From assembly GCA_037176725.1 (NCBI GenBank), contig JAZBRS010000049.1, positions 15,766,001-15,830,000 of the forward strand: a stretch of DNA of 64,000 nt, written 5' to 3'. Positions 21,640 to 32,699 of this stretch are shown piece by piece; position 1 is the first letter of the stretch, and every line of letters begins with the position of its first letter. The notes under the pieces were generated by a model. That model did no database searches. It was given only the letters and a program-made list of their open reading frames with translations, and was not told the DNA's origin. The stretch comes from Posidonia oceanica (Eukaryota > Streptophyta > Magnoliopsida > Alismatales > Posidoniaceae). Both the position numbers and the translations under genes were made by a program.

Positions 21640-22760
21640 CAAACTTATAAATCTACAGTAGGGGAGGCCGGAGCTCGTCGGTGGAATGCCTGGAACGGCG
21701 GAGGAGGGGACGACGCGGCCCAGGCGGAGTGCGGGGGAGGTCGTCGCTGTGTGGCAGAGGCGGGAGCGGCGCCTGGTGGCGCGCGGGGGCGCTAGACGGC
21801 AGCCTGGGTTGCTGCTGGCGCTGCCGGTGCCGGGGAAGAAGACGACTCCAGTGGCCTTGTGCGGACGGCACAGTCGATGAAAAGCTCCGGAAGAAGGTCG
21901 AGGAGCAAGAGGGGGAGAGAGAGGAAGCTGGAGGAGGGGTTTCTTACCCGTTTCGCGTGCCAGAGCAAGCCACCCACCTAGGTGGTTTTCAGCTGAATGG
22001 GCGGAGGTCGTGGCGGGCTGCTGGGGCGATCAGGAGGCGTCGCTTGGGGTTCGGGGAGGCCTCTGGTGCTTCCAGAAGGAAGCTCTGTTGTCCGGAGGAG
22101 AATCTGGTCCGGCCAAGCTTCCACTGTGGTGGCTGAGGTGGTTGCGGCGGTGTGCGGCGTTCCAGGCCGAAGCGAAGGTCCCGGCGGCTTGGTGGTTGTC
22201 TGGGGAGCGTGTGGGAAGAAACAGAAGTGAGTTCTACTGGGTGTGGAGGAAGTTATGAGTGTTTGAAGATTTCGGGAAAAAAAGGGCCGAAGGTGTTTGT
22301 GGTGGAGTGTAAGGAGTGTGGGTGGTCTCACGGGGTGAAGTTGGGTGGTCTGAGAAGGTAGTTGCTCGGCGAGTCCAGTGGCCAAGTTTGAGGATTTTAG
22401 GATGCTTGTGGTGGTCGTTTTGCAATGGAGTAGGTGTTCTTTGGAGGTTTGGAGAAGAATGGGTCGGAAATGGCTTCTGTTGAGGTGAATGCTTGGGTTC
22501 TCTCTTGGTTTCTTGCTCTAGGGGAGTGCACACCGGAGAGGAGAGTCTTGGGCAAGGTCTCTGGATGTGTGCTTGTGTGTGTTCTAGAGCTGCCATCTAC
22601 TGGTTTTTCGCTTTTTGGTTTTGGTTTGCACTTGAGTGCAAGGGAAGGAATGGCAGGAGGGTTCTGATGGCACGGCCGAGGCAGGCGGCGCACGCCGGTC
22701 CAGTTGAGTGCAGAGGACGTGCGGGAGTGTAGGACGGCAGGGTGTGAGGATGATTTGTCG
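21640..22760. other. GC-rich core of E8, no supported gene
   Basis: Several overlapping open frames on both strands, the largest 21681-22136 (+) and 21978-22385 (-), come from high GC content. I recognise no domain in any of them. The equivalent place in the other LTRs is the transcribed leader upstream of the splice donor, so this is probably untranslated R/U5 sequence. Confidence 0.5.
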
Positions 22761-22779
22761 ATTGGGCAGGAGAGGAGAG

Positions 22780-24105
22780 AGTGTTGGAAGAAAAGAAAGA
22801 ATAGAGAAGAGAGGAGAAGGAGCTGCTGTTGGAGGAGAAGAAAAATAAAGAAAGAAAGAGAAATAAGAAAGAAAAGGAAAGGAGGAAAGAAAGAAAGAAA
22901 AAATTAATTAAGTTTTGGTTTTCTTTGGATTTGTTTCAAGGCTAATTGTTTTTTAATTTTATTTTTTTAATTATTCTTTTGAATTTATTAATGGTTTTCC
23001 TCTTTTAAGTTTTTTTTTCTTTGATTGTTTTAATTGTTTAAATTTTCTTTTGATTTAAGTTTATTTTAAATCTTTCTTTTCGATTTTAATTTTGTTAATT
23101 GTTTTTTAAGTTTTTTAATTCGATTTTTAGTTGTTGATTGTTCTTGAGTTTTATTAATTTGATTTTAAGTTGTTGATTGTTTTTGAGTTTTATTAATTTA
23201 AGTTCGTCTTCTTCTTCTTTTTTTTCTTTTTTACTTGTTAATTATTTTCTCAAAGTTTTTTAATTGTTTTGATTATGTTTTTTCTTTTGATTTTAAATTT
23301 GTTAGTTGCTTTAATTTTTCTTTGATTGTTTTAAGATTTTTAGATTGTTTTTTAAGGATTTTGAGTGGTTTTTCTTATGTTTGCTTCTTTAATTGTTTTT
23401 AATGGGTTTTGATTGGTTTTAATTGCCTTTAAGTTTTGAAATTTGTTTTTTAATTGTTTCAAATTGTTTTTAAGTATTTTAGCTTGTTTTAGTTTGTTTT
23501 TAATTAGTTTTAAACTGTTTTTGGGTTGTTTTGATTCGCTTTTAATTAGATTTTCTTTCGAATTATTTTCAAGTATTTAATTTATTTTTTTGGTTGGATT
23601 TTTCTCTTTAATTGTTTTAAGAAGTGTTGAATGGGGTTGATGATGAGTTTAGAGAAGAAATGAGAAGAAGAAAGGGGGAGAATAGAGAGGAAAGAGAAAA
23701 GGATAATCAGGAGAGAGAAAAAGAATAATCAGGAGAGAGAAAAGGATAATCAGGAGAGATAGGAAGGGTAGAGGCTTAGAATTGAAGGGGTTTTGTGCAG
23801 GTGTATTCCTAGGGTTTAGGGGGATGTGATCTAGGGTTTTGGGAGGTTTTTCCTAGTGTCTTTGTTAGGTTTTTCTAGGTTAAGGTCTTGTTAGGTTTTC
23901 CTAAGGTTTTGCTAGGTTTTTTCTAGGGTTTTAAGTGTAGTGTCTCCTAAGGTTTAGGGGGATGTGATCTTGAGTTTTGGGAAGTCTCTCCTAGTGTCTT
24001 TTTGCTAGGTTTTTCTAGGGTAAGGTTTTGCTAGGTTTTCCTAAGGTTTTAAGTGTAGTTCCTCCTAGGGTTTTCTAGGGTTTTAAGTGTAGTTTCTCCT
24101 AGGAT
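22780..24105. other. Strand-asymmetric low-complexity segment of E8
   Basis: A purine-rich stretch (22780-22905) is followed by about 700 bp of T-rich TTTTAATTG-type sequence and then TCCTAGGTTTT/GGGTTTT units. The plus strand is almost free of C for long runs. There is no ORF. It may be able to form triplex or R-loop structures, but this is inference. Confidence 0.55.
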
Positions 24106-24109
24106 TTTC

Positions 24110-24164
24110 TAGGGTTTAGGGTTTAGGGTTTAGGGTTTTGGTTCAGGGTTTAGGGTTTAGGGTG
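24110..24164. repeat. Short interstitial plant-telomere-type (TTTAGGG) array in E8
   Basis: TAGGGTT units run head to tail, four perfect, one degenerate, then three more, inside a wider TTTTCTAGGG-rich region. On the LTR sense strand this reads AACCCTA, the telo-box core. It lies in the U3 part of the LTR and is far too short to be a telomere. Confidence 0.9.
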
Positions 24165-25003
24165 GAAGGAGGGAAAGAAAGAAGGAAAGAAAGGAGGAAA
24201 GGAAGAAAGGAAGGGATGAAGAAAGAAAGAAGGGAAAAGATGAAAAGAAAATAAAGATAAAATAACATGGGATAAAATAAAATAAAATAAAATAAAATAA
24301 AGATAAAATATAGGGAAGAAAGGAGAACAAGTGGGGAGGAGCAGGAATGAGGTAGGTCCACCGGAGAGCAAGAAAAGAAGGAGAATAAGAGGGTGAATAG
24401 AGAGGAGAGAGAAAAGAATAATCAGGAGAGAGAAAGAGAATAATTTGGAGAGAGAAAAGGATAATTTGGAGAGATGAAGGGGATAGAGGCTTGAAAATGA
24501 AGTGGGATTTGGTGAGTGTGTGGCCTAGGGTTACTAGTGTTTAACCTAGGGTTTGGAGTGGGATTTTGGAAGATTTTTGAAAGGGTTTTTGGGTCTAGAA
24601 AGAGGGGGGTTTTATCTAGGTTTTCTAGGGTTTTTGGGAGTGATTTTGGGGGGGAGTTTCTAAGGATTTTTCGAAGGATTTTCTAGGTTGAAAAGGATGG
24701 ATTTTCCTATGGTTTTTGGGTAGTTTTCTAGGTTGAAAAAGTGTAGATTTTCCTAGAGTTTTTGGGGTGGTTTTCTAAGTTGAAGAAATGTAGGTTTTGC
24801 TAAGGTTTTGCCTGGTTTTAGGTTAAGGTTTTGAGAGGATTTTGAAGTGGTTTTTTGGGTTAGAAAATGGGTGTAGTTCTAGGTTTGGTTTTGAGGTTTG
24901 AGTTGGAGTTTTGATTGGAAAAGAAGGGTGTGGTTTTAGGTTTTTCCTAGCCGCCAAAGAGATCCACCAATTCAGCCTGTCAAAATGGGGTGTCAACACT
25001 AAC

Positions 25004-25851
25004 ACATACCATGAGCATGTCTTTTGAAATAATTTGTGATGTTTTGCTTGCCATAATTGGGTGATTTTCTTCCCCTTTTACACTAACCCAAAGGACAATT
25101 AGAGATTGATTGTTTCCCCCATGGTTAATTAAAAATGGCAAGTAAAATCAATTCTAGGAACAACTAGAGACACAAACACACGTTCATCCCTTTGAGTTAA
25201 TAAAACATGCAAGTAAAAAACTTTAATCATTGCTCGCATGAATGATCATATAGGGCATGCATCTTCTCATCTTTGAGTCCACTTACCAGTTTGAGAAGGG
25301 CAGTATCGGTGTCTTGTTCCGTCGCTTTGGTGTGGGGCGAGTTGGTCGGTCTATCCCCCCTTGTCAAGGGTCGTGTCGATGTTAGTAGAGGGTACAGCCC
25401 ATGCTTTGGTAGGGTCGAGGCTCCTAATGCACCACCCATTGTTTGCTTGAGCTTTGGCCAGGATTTAGACAGGGACCTTACTTTCTGCCCGAATCGGTGA
25501 CCCGTACACCTGTGAGAGTCCGAAGTAGACAACCTACTTGGACACACTAGGCTGGTGAGAGAGAGCATACTAGAAAGCATGCATTTGCATGAGTGCCATT
25601 CATGCCATAATTAAAAACACTTGCATTTTTTTTCTTCAGGTTTTAACACCTATTTGTCATGTCTGTTGCATAGGTCAGTGAGCGAGTTCCCTAGCCAGAG
25701 CTTGAGCATTTTCTTTCACTGACGCCCCTGTTGTGACGCCTTTTTTCGACCGTCCTCTCCTAGGCTGTCCGCCTTTGCGACGATAACTCCTCGTAGATAC
25801 CGTCCTCCTTTTTGCAGTTGCAGCTCGATCCTCACTTGCTCACGGTCAGCT
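25004..25851 (+). other. E6 leader, second part
   Basis: Continues the leader after E8. It contains the conserved leader core GAGTCCAC ... GTTTGAGAAG ... GTCGGTCT ... GAGGGTAC ... CCATGCTTTGG (about 25275-25410), shared with E9 (28355-28490), E12 (42838-42975) and, in reverse, E10. Possible splice acceptors precede gag: TTTTTTTTCTTCAG at about 25626-25639 and GTTGCATAG at 25664-25672. No ORF is supported. Confidence 0.75.
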
Positions 25852-27505
25852 ATGGCCTAGTTCACCAGTGAGCCTTTGCCTTCTGCTACCCTAGAGGAGA
25901 TTCCCCTCTCGGTCTCCCCCTCTCCCACTTCGACTTCTACTGCCTCTCCCCATGCACCCCACTTTCCGGCGTATGGGGAGCCTCTGTTTGCTTACGGTCA
26001 TTGGGTCACCTGTTTGGAGCCTGTCACCGAGTCTGTTACGGTGACCGCCACTCGTACTCTGGAGGTGCCCATGACTCCTCCTTTTTCCCAAGGCTATGTC
26101 ACTTTTGACACCCCTACTACTGCGGCAACTTCTGCCATAGGATCCTTGCCTTTTGGACAGTCTGTGTCCTTGCCTCTTGGATCTGGTCCCTCGCCGACCC
26201 TGCACTTCAGCATTCCCACTGACGGGACCCCTGACATGTAGTATCAGCATGTGATGGAGCTTGTCCAGGTATTCCAGGGTATGACTCTATTTGTTCGCCC
26301 CTTTGTGGTTTCTGCTGCTCCTGAGGTTCCCCTGCACCATGCTTTTGCATTCCAGGCTTTCCCCAATGCACCTTCGCCTAGGCCATCGCCCCAACTACTC
26401 ACTGCTGTGGTGATGGGGGTGCAGCCTCTGCCTTCTGCATTCACACCACTCATAGCATAGCATATGACTCCGCCATCTGGTGGCCAGCCTCTCGGGCTGG
26501 TTGGAGCACAATACCCCTTGAGCCCGCTGCCCGGCACCGTGGCAGTGTAGCAGCTGTTGCTCCAGCACTCTACACCACTCACCGCACAGCATTCCACCGA
26601 CCCCTACCCTGTGCATCAGCATGTTCCTTCCCCAGCATGCATACCACCATACACTGCACCCACGCACGGATACACTGGCCCTCACATCACATCACCAGGC
26701 GACGCAATGGTGGATTCGGAGAAGCACTTAGGTGCGACCCATTCAGCGTATGCGACCCCCGCCCAAGCTGCACCATCACCATCGGCAGCGGCTCCAGATG
26801 CCCTCCTCACCAGGATGGGTGATCTGGAGAAGGCACTACGTCTAGTGCAAGGCGGTGAGCGCCAGTCCTACCAGTTCCAGGACCTCTGCTATTTTCCAGA
26901 GGCGGTGCTCCCACCGAAATTCCATATCCTAGATTTTGACAAGTATAATGGTAGGGGCTGCCCTATTTTCCATCTGAAGGCATACTGCGGAGATCTCGCT
27001 CAGCTTCAGGCTGACGAGAGGTTGCTGATCCACTTGTTCCAAAAGAGTCTGACTGGCCCGACCCTTAAGTGGTTCACATCCCATGACATGGCCACCATTA
27101 AGACTTGGGACAACCTCAGTCAGGCGTTCCTGGAACAGTACTCTTTCAACCTGGACTTGGTCCCTAAGCGCAAGGACCTGGTTGCCACCAAGCAGAAGCC
27201 CAATGAGCTGTTCGGGGAGTACGTCAACCGCTGGCGTGCCCTCGCCTTGCAGGTTCATCGTCATCCGAGGCACGTAGCCATCCACTGGGGCTCTACTTAG
27301 CATACAGCCTGTCACCACATTTGCATCCTTGATTCGGGCTGGCACTCGTGTGGAGAGCTCCCTACGGAGTGGCAACTTCCCTGCGCTCTCCGCGTTCGCC
27401 AAGCAAGTCACTACCCCCAACAACAGCCACAGTGGCAGCAACAGTAACGGTAACAACAACAACGACAATAACAACAACCACCCCAGGAGAAGGGACCCTC
27501 CGAGG
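25852..27505 (+). pseudogene. gag: E6 gag, truncated and with stops
   Basis: The start ATG at 25852 is chosen because SAMAQF-type starts recur at the same place in E9, E10 and E12. Here the third codon is already TAG (25858). Further in-frame stops are TAG at 26239, 26458, 26548 and 27298, mostly where sister copies have CAG. The N-terminal half is Pro/Ala/Gln-rich. The capsid-like part is readable at about 26810-27260, with the motifs YQFQDLCYFPEA, YNGRGCP, LKWF and LFGEYVNRW. A deletion and frameshift near 27260 precede an Asn-rich run. The gene stops at 27505, where it is joined to the E9 LTR end; the zinc knuckle and all of pol are missing. Confidence 0.88.
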
Positions 27506-27719
27506 ATGTTTTTCATGCATTTCCCCGATTTTTCTTCTCCCGATTTAATAGACTAGGTGGCAACTTCGAATTTTCTTTATCTTTGTTTTTCCTCTTTTTT
27601 CGGTATTTTCGAGTAGAATTTCCTTCCTCGGATCCACTGGCTAATAGTGACTTACTATCGGTCGGTGCACGCGAGCTTTGGCATCGTGCATGGACGTGCC
27701 GATTTTCAGGGTTACTACA
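27506..27719 (+). mobile_element. E9: last 214 bp of a 5' LTR
   Basis: Matches the end of the E7 LTR: TTTTTCATGCATTT, primer-site-like GGTGGCAACTTCG (about 27556-27568), terminal block GGTGCACGCGAGCTTTGGCA and TTACTACA at 27719. It starts abruptly in the gag of E6 at about 27505, with only ATG shared at the join, which looks like a deletion end-joining rather than an insertion. Confidence 0.88.
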
Positions 27720-27720
27720 G

Positions 27721-27738
27721 TGGCGACTCCGCTGGGGA
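27721..27738 (+). promoter_or_regulatory. tRNA-Arg-type primer-binding site of E9
   Basis: TGGCGACTCCGCTGGGGA, one base after the LTR end. The central GCTGGGG is the best match to the recalled tRNA-Arg 3' end. Confidence 0.9.
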
Positions 27739-28901
27739 TTTTAGACTCTGGCTTTCATTTTAGCTTTCTCGCCGCTTGGATTTTGCATCTTTGCTTGCCT
27801 TATGCCCGTTTACATGCCTTATTTGCTTGCCTTGGCTTTACATGCTTTACTGCTTGCTCTGTCTTTACTTACTTTATTTGCTTGCTTATCCTTGCTTTAT
27901 TTCTTGCATTATACATGCCTAAATACTTGCTTGGCGCAATAATAAATGCCTTTTGGGTGGTAAATGCTTTGTTTTACACAATTGTTATGCCACTACACAT
28001 GCACATGCCATGTATTCTTGCCTTTTGATATGATAAGTGCTTTCCTTTCACTATCATGTCCACAACACTTGCACATGTCATGCACATGCCTTTTGCCTTG
28101 TTGTGTGATTGTTTACATGCCATGACTTCCTGTTTCTCTCCCATTCATGCTTATGCCATGCCTAGGATAGTAGAAACATGCTTGCTCCCCTTTTGCTTAA
28201 TTTAAAAGCTACAATAAAGCCAAGCAATAACATTTAAGCACAACTAGAGCCAAAACTTGCAATTTTCCCCTTTGGCTAAACAAAACGCAAGTAAAACACT
28301 TTAAAGCATATTCGCATGATTGATCATACTAGAAAGCATGCATTCTCTCCCTTGAGTCCACCCACAGTCTGCGAAGGATAGTCCCGGCCTCTTGCTCCAC
28401 TGCTTTGGCGTGGCCCAAGTCAGTCGGTCTGTCCTCCCTTGTCAGGGGTCGTGTCGGTGCTAGTGGAGGGTACCACCCATGCTTTGGCAGGGTCGAGGCC
28501 ACCAATGTACCACCCCGTTACTGCCTGAGTTTTGGCCAGGATTTAGACGGGGACCTACTTTTTCTGACCCGGAGTCTGTCAATAAACCCATTACCCATGA
28601 GTGCGTCCTAGTAGGTCATCTACTCAGGACATGCATGGCGAGAGAGCGCATAATAGGGCATTCATCTGCATGTGTGCCATTCATGCCATCCCTAATAAAT
28701 TTTTTGCATCCAACCTCTGACACCTTTGCTATTTTTTTCAGGTAGGTGCGGGATCCGCTGCCAGGACGGATCCGTTGCCAGGACCCTGAGCGTCCCTCCT
28801 CTCTATCTCTGAGCTATCTGTCGTCTCTGACAGTAGCTCTCCTTAGGTCTCGTGTCTCTGCTCTTCGTCGCAACCTTGTTCTCACTCTCTCTCGGTCAGC
28901 T
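27739..28901 (+). other. E9 leader
   Basis: Non-coding, about 1.16 kb, alignable with the leaders of E6 and E12 (leader core at 28355-28490). A strong splice acceptor, a polypyrimidine run ending TTTTTTTCAG at 28741, lies about 160 bp before the gag ATG. Many short upstream ATG codons precede it. Confidence 0.75.
28732..28741 (+). promoter_or_regulatory. Splice acceptor before the E9 gag
   Basis: TTTTTTTCAG followed by GTAGGTGCGGG. The same junction appears in E10 on the minus strand (TGTTACAG then GTAGGTGCGAG at 38803). A transcript spliced from the LTR donor to this site would skip the leader and its upstream ATGs. Confidence 0.55.
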
Positions 28902-30350
28902 ATGGCCCAGTTCGCCGGTGAGCCCCTGATCTCTGTTGCCCTGGAGGGAATTTCCGCTTCGGTCCCTTTGACTTTCGCTTTGACTCCCTCTGTGCCCCTC
29001 GTGACACCAAGGTTTCACCCTCTGGTGCCTGGGACACCCTAGTATGCTGCGGGGCATTGGTAGACCTACGCCTCTCCGGATCTGGTCACCGAGTCCATCT
29101 TGATGACCGCCACTCGCGCTTTGGAGGCGCCTCTGACCCCTCTGTCCCAGGGCTATGTTGCTCTCGACACCCCTTCCGTTGCGGTGACCTTTGCTGTAGG
29201 ATCCCTATCTCCTGGACAGTCTATGTCCTTACCTTTTGGATCTCGTCCCCCGCTGGCACTGCACCTTAGCATTCCCATTGACGGGACGCCTGTCGTGCAG
29301 TATCAGCACTTGATGGAGCTTGCCCAGGTAGTCCATGGCATGGCTTTATCTGTTTGCCCTTCTTTCATTCCCACTGCCCCTTAGGTTCCTTTGCGGCCTG
29401 CTCCTGCATTTCAGGTTTTCTCCACTGCACCACCGCCTAGACCATCGCCCCAGCTACTCACTGCTCCGGCGATGGGGGCACAGCTTCTGCCTCCTGCATT
29501 TGCACCACTCACCACACAGCATATTACTCTGCCACTTGGTGGCCAGTCCTTTGGGCTGGTTAGAGCACAGTACCCCATAGGCCAGCTGCCCGACACCGTG
29601 CCTGTGCAGCAACTGTTGCTCCAGCACTCTACACCACCCACTGCACAGCATATTATCTATCCATCCCCCTTGCATCAGGTTCAGACCCCCACATACATCC
29701 CGTCATACACTGCACCCATGCACGGACACACCGGCCATCACGTTGCATCACCAAGCGACACGATGGTGGATCCGGAGGAGCACCTCGGTGCGACCCAGTC
29801 GGCGTATGTAGTCCCTGCCCCTGCTGCCCCATCACCTTTGGCAGCAAATCTAGACCCCATCAATAATAGGATGGACATTCTGGAGAAGGCACTACGTCTA
29901 GTGCAAGGCAAGGACCACCAGTCCTACCAATTCCAGGACCTCTGCTACTTCCCAGAGGCCACACTCCCTTCGAAATTCCACATCCTGGAGTTCGAAAGAT
30001 ATAATGGTAGAGGTTGCCCCATCTCACATCTGAAGCCATACTACGGGAACCTTGCTTAGCTTCAGGCTGACAAAAGGCTCCTTATCTGCCTGTTTCAAAA
30101 GAGTCTGATCGGCCTCGCGCTCAAGTGGTTCACTTCCCTTGACATGGCCACGGTTCAGACTTGGTCTGATCTTTCTCATGCTTTCCTTGAGTAGTATTCT
30201 TTCAGCCTCAACTTGATCCCCAAGAGAGAGGATCTTGTCGCCATCCGGTAGAGGCCCCAAGAGCCATTCGGGGAGTATGTCGGTCGCTGGCGCTCCATAG
30301 CCGTCCAGGTCAGAGATAGACCCTCCAACGAGGAATCTATCGAGATGATC
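28902..30350 (+). pseudogene. gag: E9 gag, truncated by E10 and with stops
   Basis: Start ATG at 28902 (MAQF-type, as in the sister copies). In-frame stops include TAG at 29040, 29382 and 30057, then more near 30192 and 30249; most sit where sisters have CAG, but 29382 replaces GAG. The Pro/Gln/Ala-rich N-terminal region (to about 29840) is followed by the capsid-like domain (YQFQDLCYFPEA, YNGRGCP, FGEYVGRW; 29920-30290). It ends at 30350, where the minus-strand E10 LTR begins with TGTGAATATG, so the zinc knuckle and pol are lost. Confidence 0.88.
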
Positions 30351-30377
30351 TGTGAATATGCCTTTTCTCTTTTTAGG

Positions 30378-30399
30378 TTCGGACCAGAGAGGGTCCGAA
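30378..30399. repeat. 8-bp stem hairpin near the E10 LTR end
   Basis: TTCGGACC, 6 bases (AGAGAG), GGTCCGAA. The 5' LTR copy of the same hairpin is split by the E11 insertion at 39850/39851, inside the right arm. Confidence 0.8.
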
Positions 30400-31104
30400 A
30401 GAGAGAGGTCTTCACGGATGGGAGCGACACGAAGAGGGAAAACAAAAGGATAAGGAAAAAGGAGTCGCCACCTAGTCTATTGTTGGAATACGAGGAAAAC
30501 TGAGGAAAGCATGAAAATATGCAAAGGATGCAATGCCATGCTGAAATAAATGACTCGTGCCAATGGATGTAGACATAATGGTCATTGTGGGCCAAGAGAA
30601 AGGGTAAGGACTCCTGTTACGCATGGGGAAGGTATTAGGCACCCCCATACGCCCGAGGAGTGGTCTTTCTAGGCTAATCTCGCTCACATGTGTGAAATGA
30701 ATGCTATGCTATGCCATGAATGCTTTAGTATGCTTAATCGTATGCTTAAATGACAAGATGCATGAGGGAAAATAAAACATGCAATCTATGTGCTTAGCAG
30801 CGCTGTTAGTGTTCCGAACGGGATGGGCCCTGGTTCGTAAGAACTCCAAACAGTAATCATTATCGCGCTAGATGCAATGCAGGTGGAAAACAAAACGTCA
30901 AAGGAAAACCATTCAATGCAAGGATGCGGCATGCAAGAGGAAAACAAAACACCGACGGAAATCCGTACAATGGTAGGATGCGGCAAGCAAAGGGAAATCG
31001 AGTAAGGATGCAGAAGTAAACAAGACAGAAAGTTGATGAGTAAATAGAGGAGCAGAACTCTGCTTACGGTCAAACTCTGGTTTAGGATGCAAGCTTGCAG
31101 ATGG

Positions 31105-31425
31105 CACCGGATACAGACGCCTTATACACGCGCCCAAAGGTAACGCGTATAAGATACGTATGATCCTATCGCTTATAGAACACGTTTCAAGAATTACAGA
31201 GAGACGACGGATCTCAAAGTACAAACACTTGGCATACAAGGCATAAAACCAAGCGGACAGACAATGGATGAATTGAAAGGAGATGTAAGACAAGCATAAC
31301 GGACAACAGAAGTCAGAAAGCAAATCGGTTGTGGAGCTGTTCTAGTTCCAAGCTACGTGCCGATAAGTCGCGCTAGATATCGACGCTGTATAGACGTGCC
31401 CAAAGGTAATGCCGTATACTGGCGC
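31105..31425. repeat. E10 LTR stem-loops with a conserved loop GCCCAAAGGTAA
   Basis: CTTATACACGCG-CCCAAAGGTAA-CGCGTATAAG (about 31120-31152) and GTATAGACGT-GCCCAAAGGTAA-TGCCGTATAC (about 31388-31420) have the same loop and related but different stems, about 268 bp apart. A third group of inverted units lies at 32280-32370 (for example GTCTTCTATAGAC). This is the E10 version of the LTR hairpin cassettes. Confidence 0.65.
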
Positions 31426-31871
31426 CGAATTGAGCCGCTTGTCTTGTTCGCACCAGAAAACTCAGAACAGATCATGGCCTCATTGCACAATTGAGCAAAA
31501 TGTAGGAATGCAAGCTACAAAGCGATGATCGACGAAGCTAGAGAAGATGATAACGCAGCAAAGAGGGTAAAGAAACGAAGGAAAGCATGCATGCAATAGT
31601 CTCCCCACCCGACGGCTGTTTGCAGGAAAGAAATGGGTCACCGGCCACTGTCGCGGCTGAAGACCCAATCCATCTCCGCTGTGAGCCTTGGTCGGAGGTG
31701 GTGGAGGCCGAATGGGTCTTCTGGATGCAATGTGAAGGCCGAAAACACGAAAGAAAACAAAACTCGTCGACGGCAGTAGAGTTGAAAACCGGAAAATGAC
31801 GATGGGTAGCTGTAAAGCTTAAAGAAAACTCAGAGTGTATAACAGCTAATGCTACGCTAAGGGACAGGGGT

Positions 31872-31880
31872 GCTCACCTG
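31872..31880 (-). promoter_or_regulatory. Splice donor in the E10 LTR
   Basis: Minus strand CTTCACAGGTGAGCACC. It lies about 135 bases downstream of the TATA box, so a first exon of roughly 100 bases would end here. The matching acceptor is at 38803. Confidence 0.55.
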
Positions 31881-32012
31881 TGAAGAGTCAGCACGTGCTC
31901 TCGGTGGAGGGCGACGAACTCCGGAAGGCAAGGCTGTAGTGGGATTCCACAGGGATGCAAGGGCTCCGAGTGGTCTCGAGGCAATCTCAAGGCAATTTTC
32001 CGGGGGGGGCTG

Positions 32013-32022
32013 GTTTTATAGA
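32013..32022 (-). promoter_or_regulatory. TATA box of the E10 LTR
   Basis: Minus strand CTCTATAAAACC, in a GC-rich context. The transcription start would be about 30 bases further along the minus strand, near 31985. Confidence 0.6.
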
Positions 32023-32579
32023 GCGGCTCGAGGCTCGGATGTCGTCGGTTGAACGACGTGGGGAATGCATGGTTTTGATTTAAAACCACGTGGGATAAGA
32101 TGGGAAATGGGCTGTGGATGGAGGTCTGGATCGTCCTGGTGTAATGTGGTACACCATTAGATCGGAGAGGGACAATGAGATGAGCGGATCAAGGGTTCAC
32201 CCAAGTGGAATGGCAAAAGAATCCTTCTGTCAGTTTTAACTGAAACAAAGCATCGTGCCAGCAATGCGTGCCAGCACAGCACGTCGCCTATCTACGCTTG
32301 TGGTAGGCGCTGGTTGATGCCGTCTTCTATAGACGTCAGGATGTGACTCCGTCTAGAGACGCTAAGTCTGTATTAGAAGACAGTAGCTGGATTTTGAACT
32401 CATTCCAGGGTGTGTTGGGCTGTTGGTGGGCTTGGGCCTTGCTGTGAATTGGATGTGAGATGGGAGGTGGCTTTTGGGATGGTTTGTTGGGATCTGGAGT
32501 GGGGTTAGGTCCACTGCAATTGAGCCTTCTCATTCGGAAGCGTCCGTGGATGAATACCTATAAAAATGGGGTGTCTACA

Positions 32580-32602
32580 GATGCCCCTCCCTGAGCGAGG
32601 TC
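32580..32602 (-). promoter_or_regulatory. Polypurine tract of E10
   Basis: Identical over 23 bases to the E5 and E12 tracts, directly before the LTR start. AGACACCCC at 32635-32643 mirrors the LTR tip GGGGTGTCT (32568-32576 on the plus strand), so the tract lies in the loop of an inverted repeat. Confidence 0.9.
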
Positions 32603-32699
32603 AAGGGGACCGAGACCGTTGTTCAGGGTTGACTAGACACCCCACACGAGTTAGAGTGATGCAACCAATGCTCACGCTGATGCCGCTGATGACGATGAT

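Larger units (their letters stand above)
18838..24998 (-). mobile_element. E8: very long solo LTR (6161 bp) nested in the E6 leader
   Basis: Minus strand from TGTTGACACCCC at 24998 to GGGATTACTACA at 18838, flanked by the duplication CTAAC. The 3' half has the family landmarks in reverse: terminal block (18838-18905), primer-site-like GGTGGCGACTC (about 19003-19013), invariant box (19176-19218) and GTTC/GAAC block (19378-19455). It also has a donor CAGGTAAGT (20370-20378). It includes a 30-bp tandem array, degenerate T/A-rich repeats, a GC-rich core (21650-22760), a long A/T segment and an AACCCTA-rich start. LTRs of this length are known in Ogre elements. E13 at 61558 is a second copy of this LTR type. 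Confidence 0.93.
30351..32579 (-). mobile_element. E10: 3' LTR (2229 bp)
   Basis: Minus strand from TGTAGACACCCC at 32579 to CATATTCACA at 30351. The landmarks in reverse are the primer-site-like GGTGGCGACTCC (about 30465-30476), invariant box (30602-30645) and GTTC/GAAC block (30789-30873). There is a splice donor CAGGTGAGC at 31872-31880 and a TATA box at 32013-32022. The LTR end differs from the TTACTACA type of E7, E8 and E12. The adjacent polypurine tract marks it as the 3' LTR. It sits in the gag of E9. Confidence 0.92.

Noticed and set aside
21653..22732. GC-rich ORFs that could be a host gene fragment in E8
   Set aside because: Open frames exist on both strands at once and match no family; the position corresponds to the untranslated GC-rich part of the other LTRs.
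24110..24164. True telomere or a chromosome-end fusion site
   Set aside because: Only about 50 bp, unidirectional, and wholly inside a delimited LTR.
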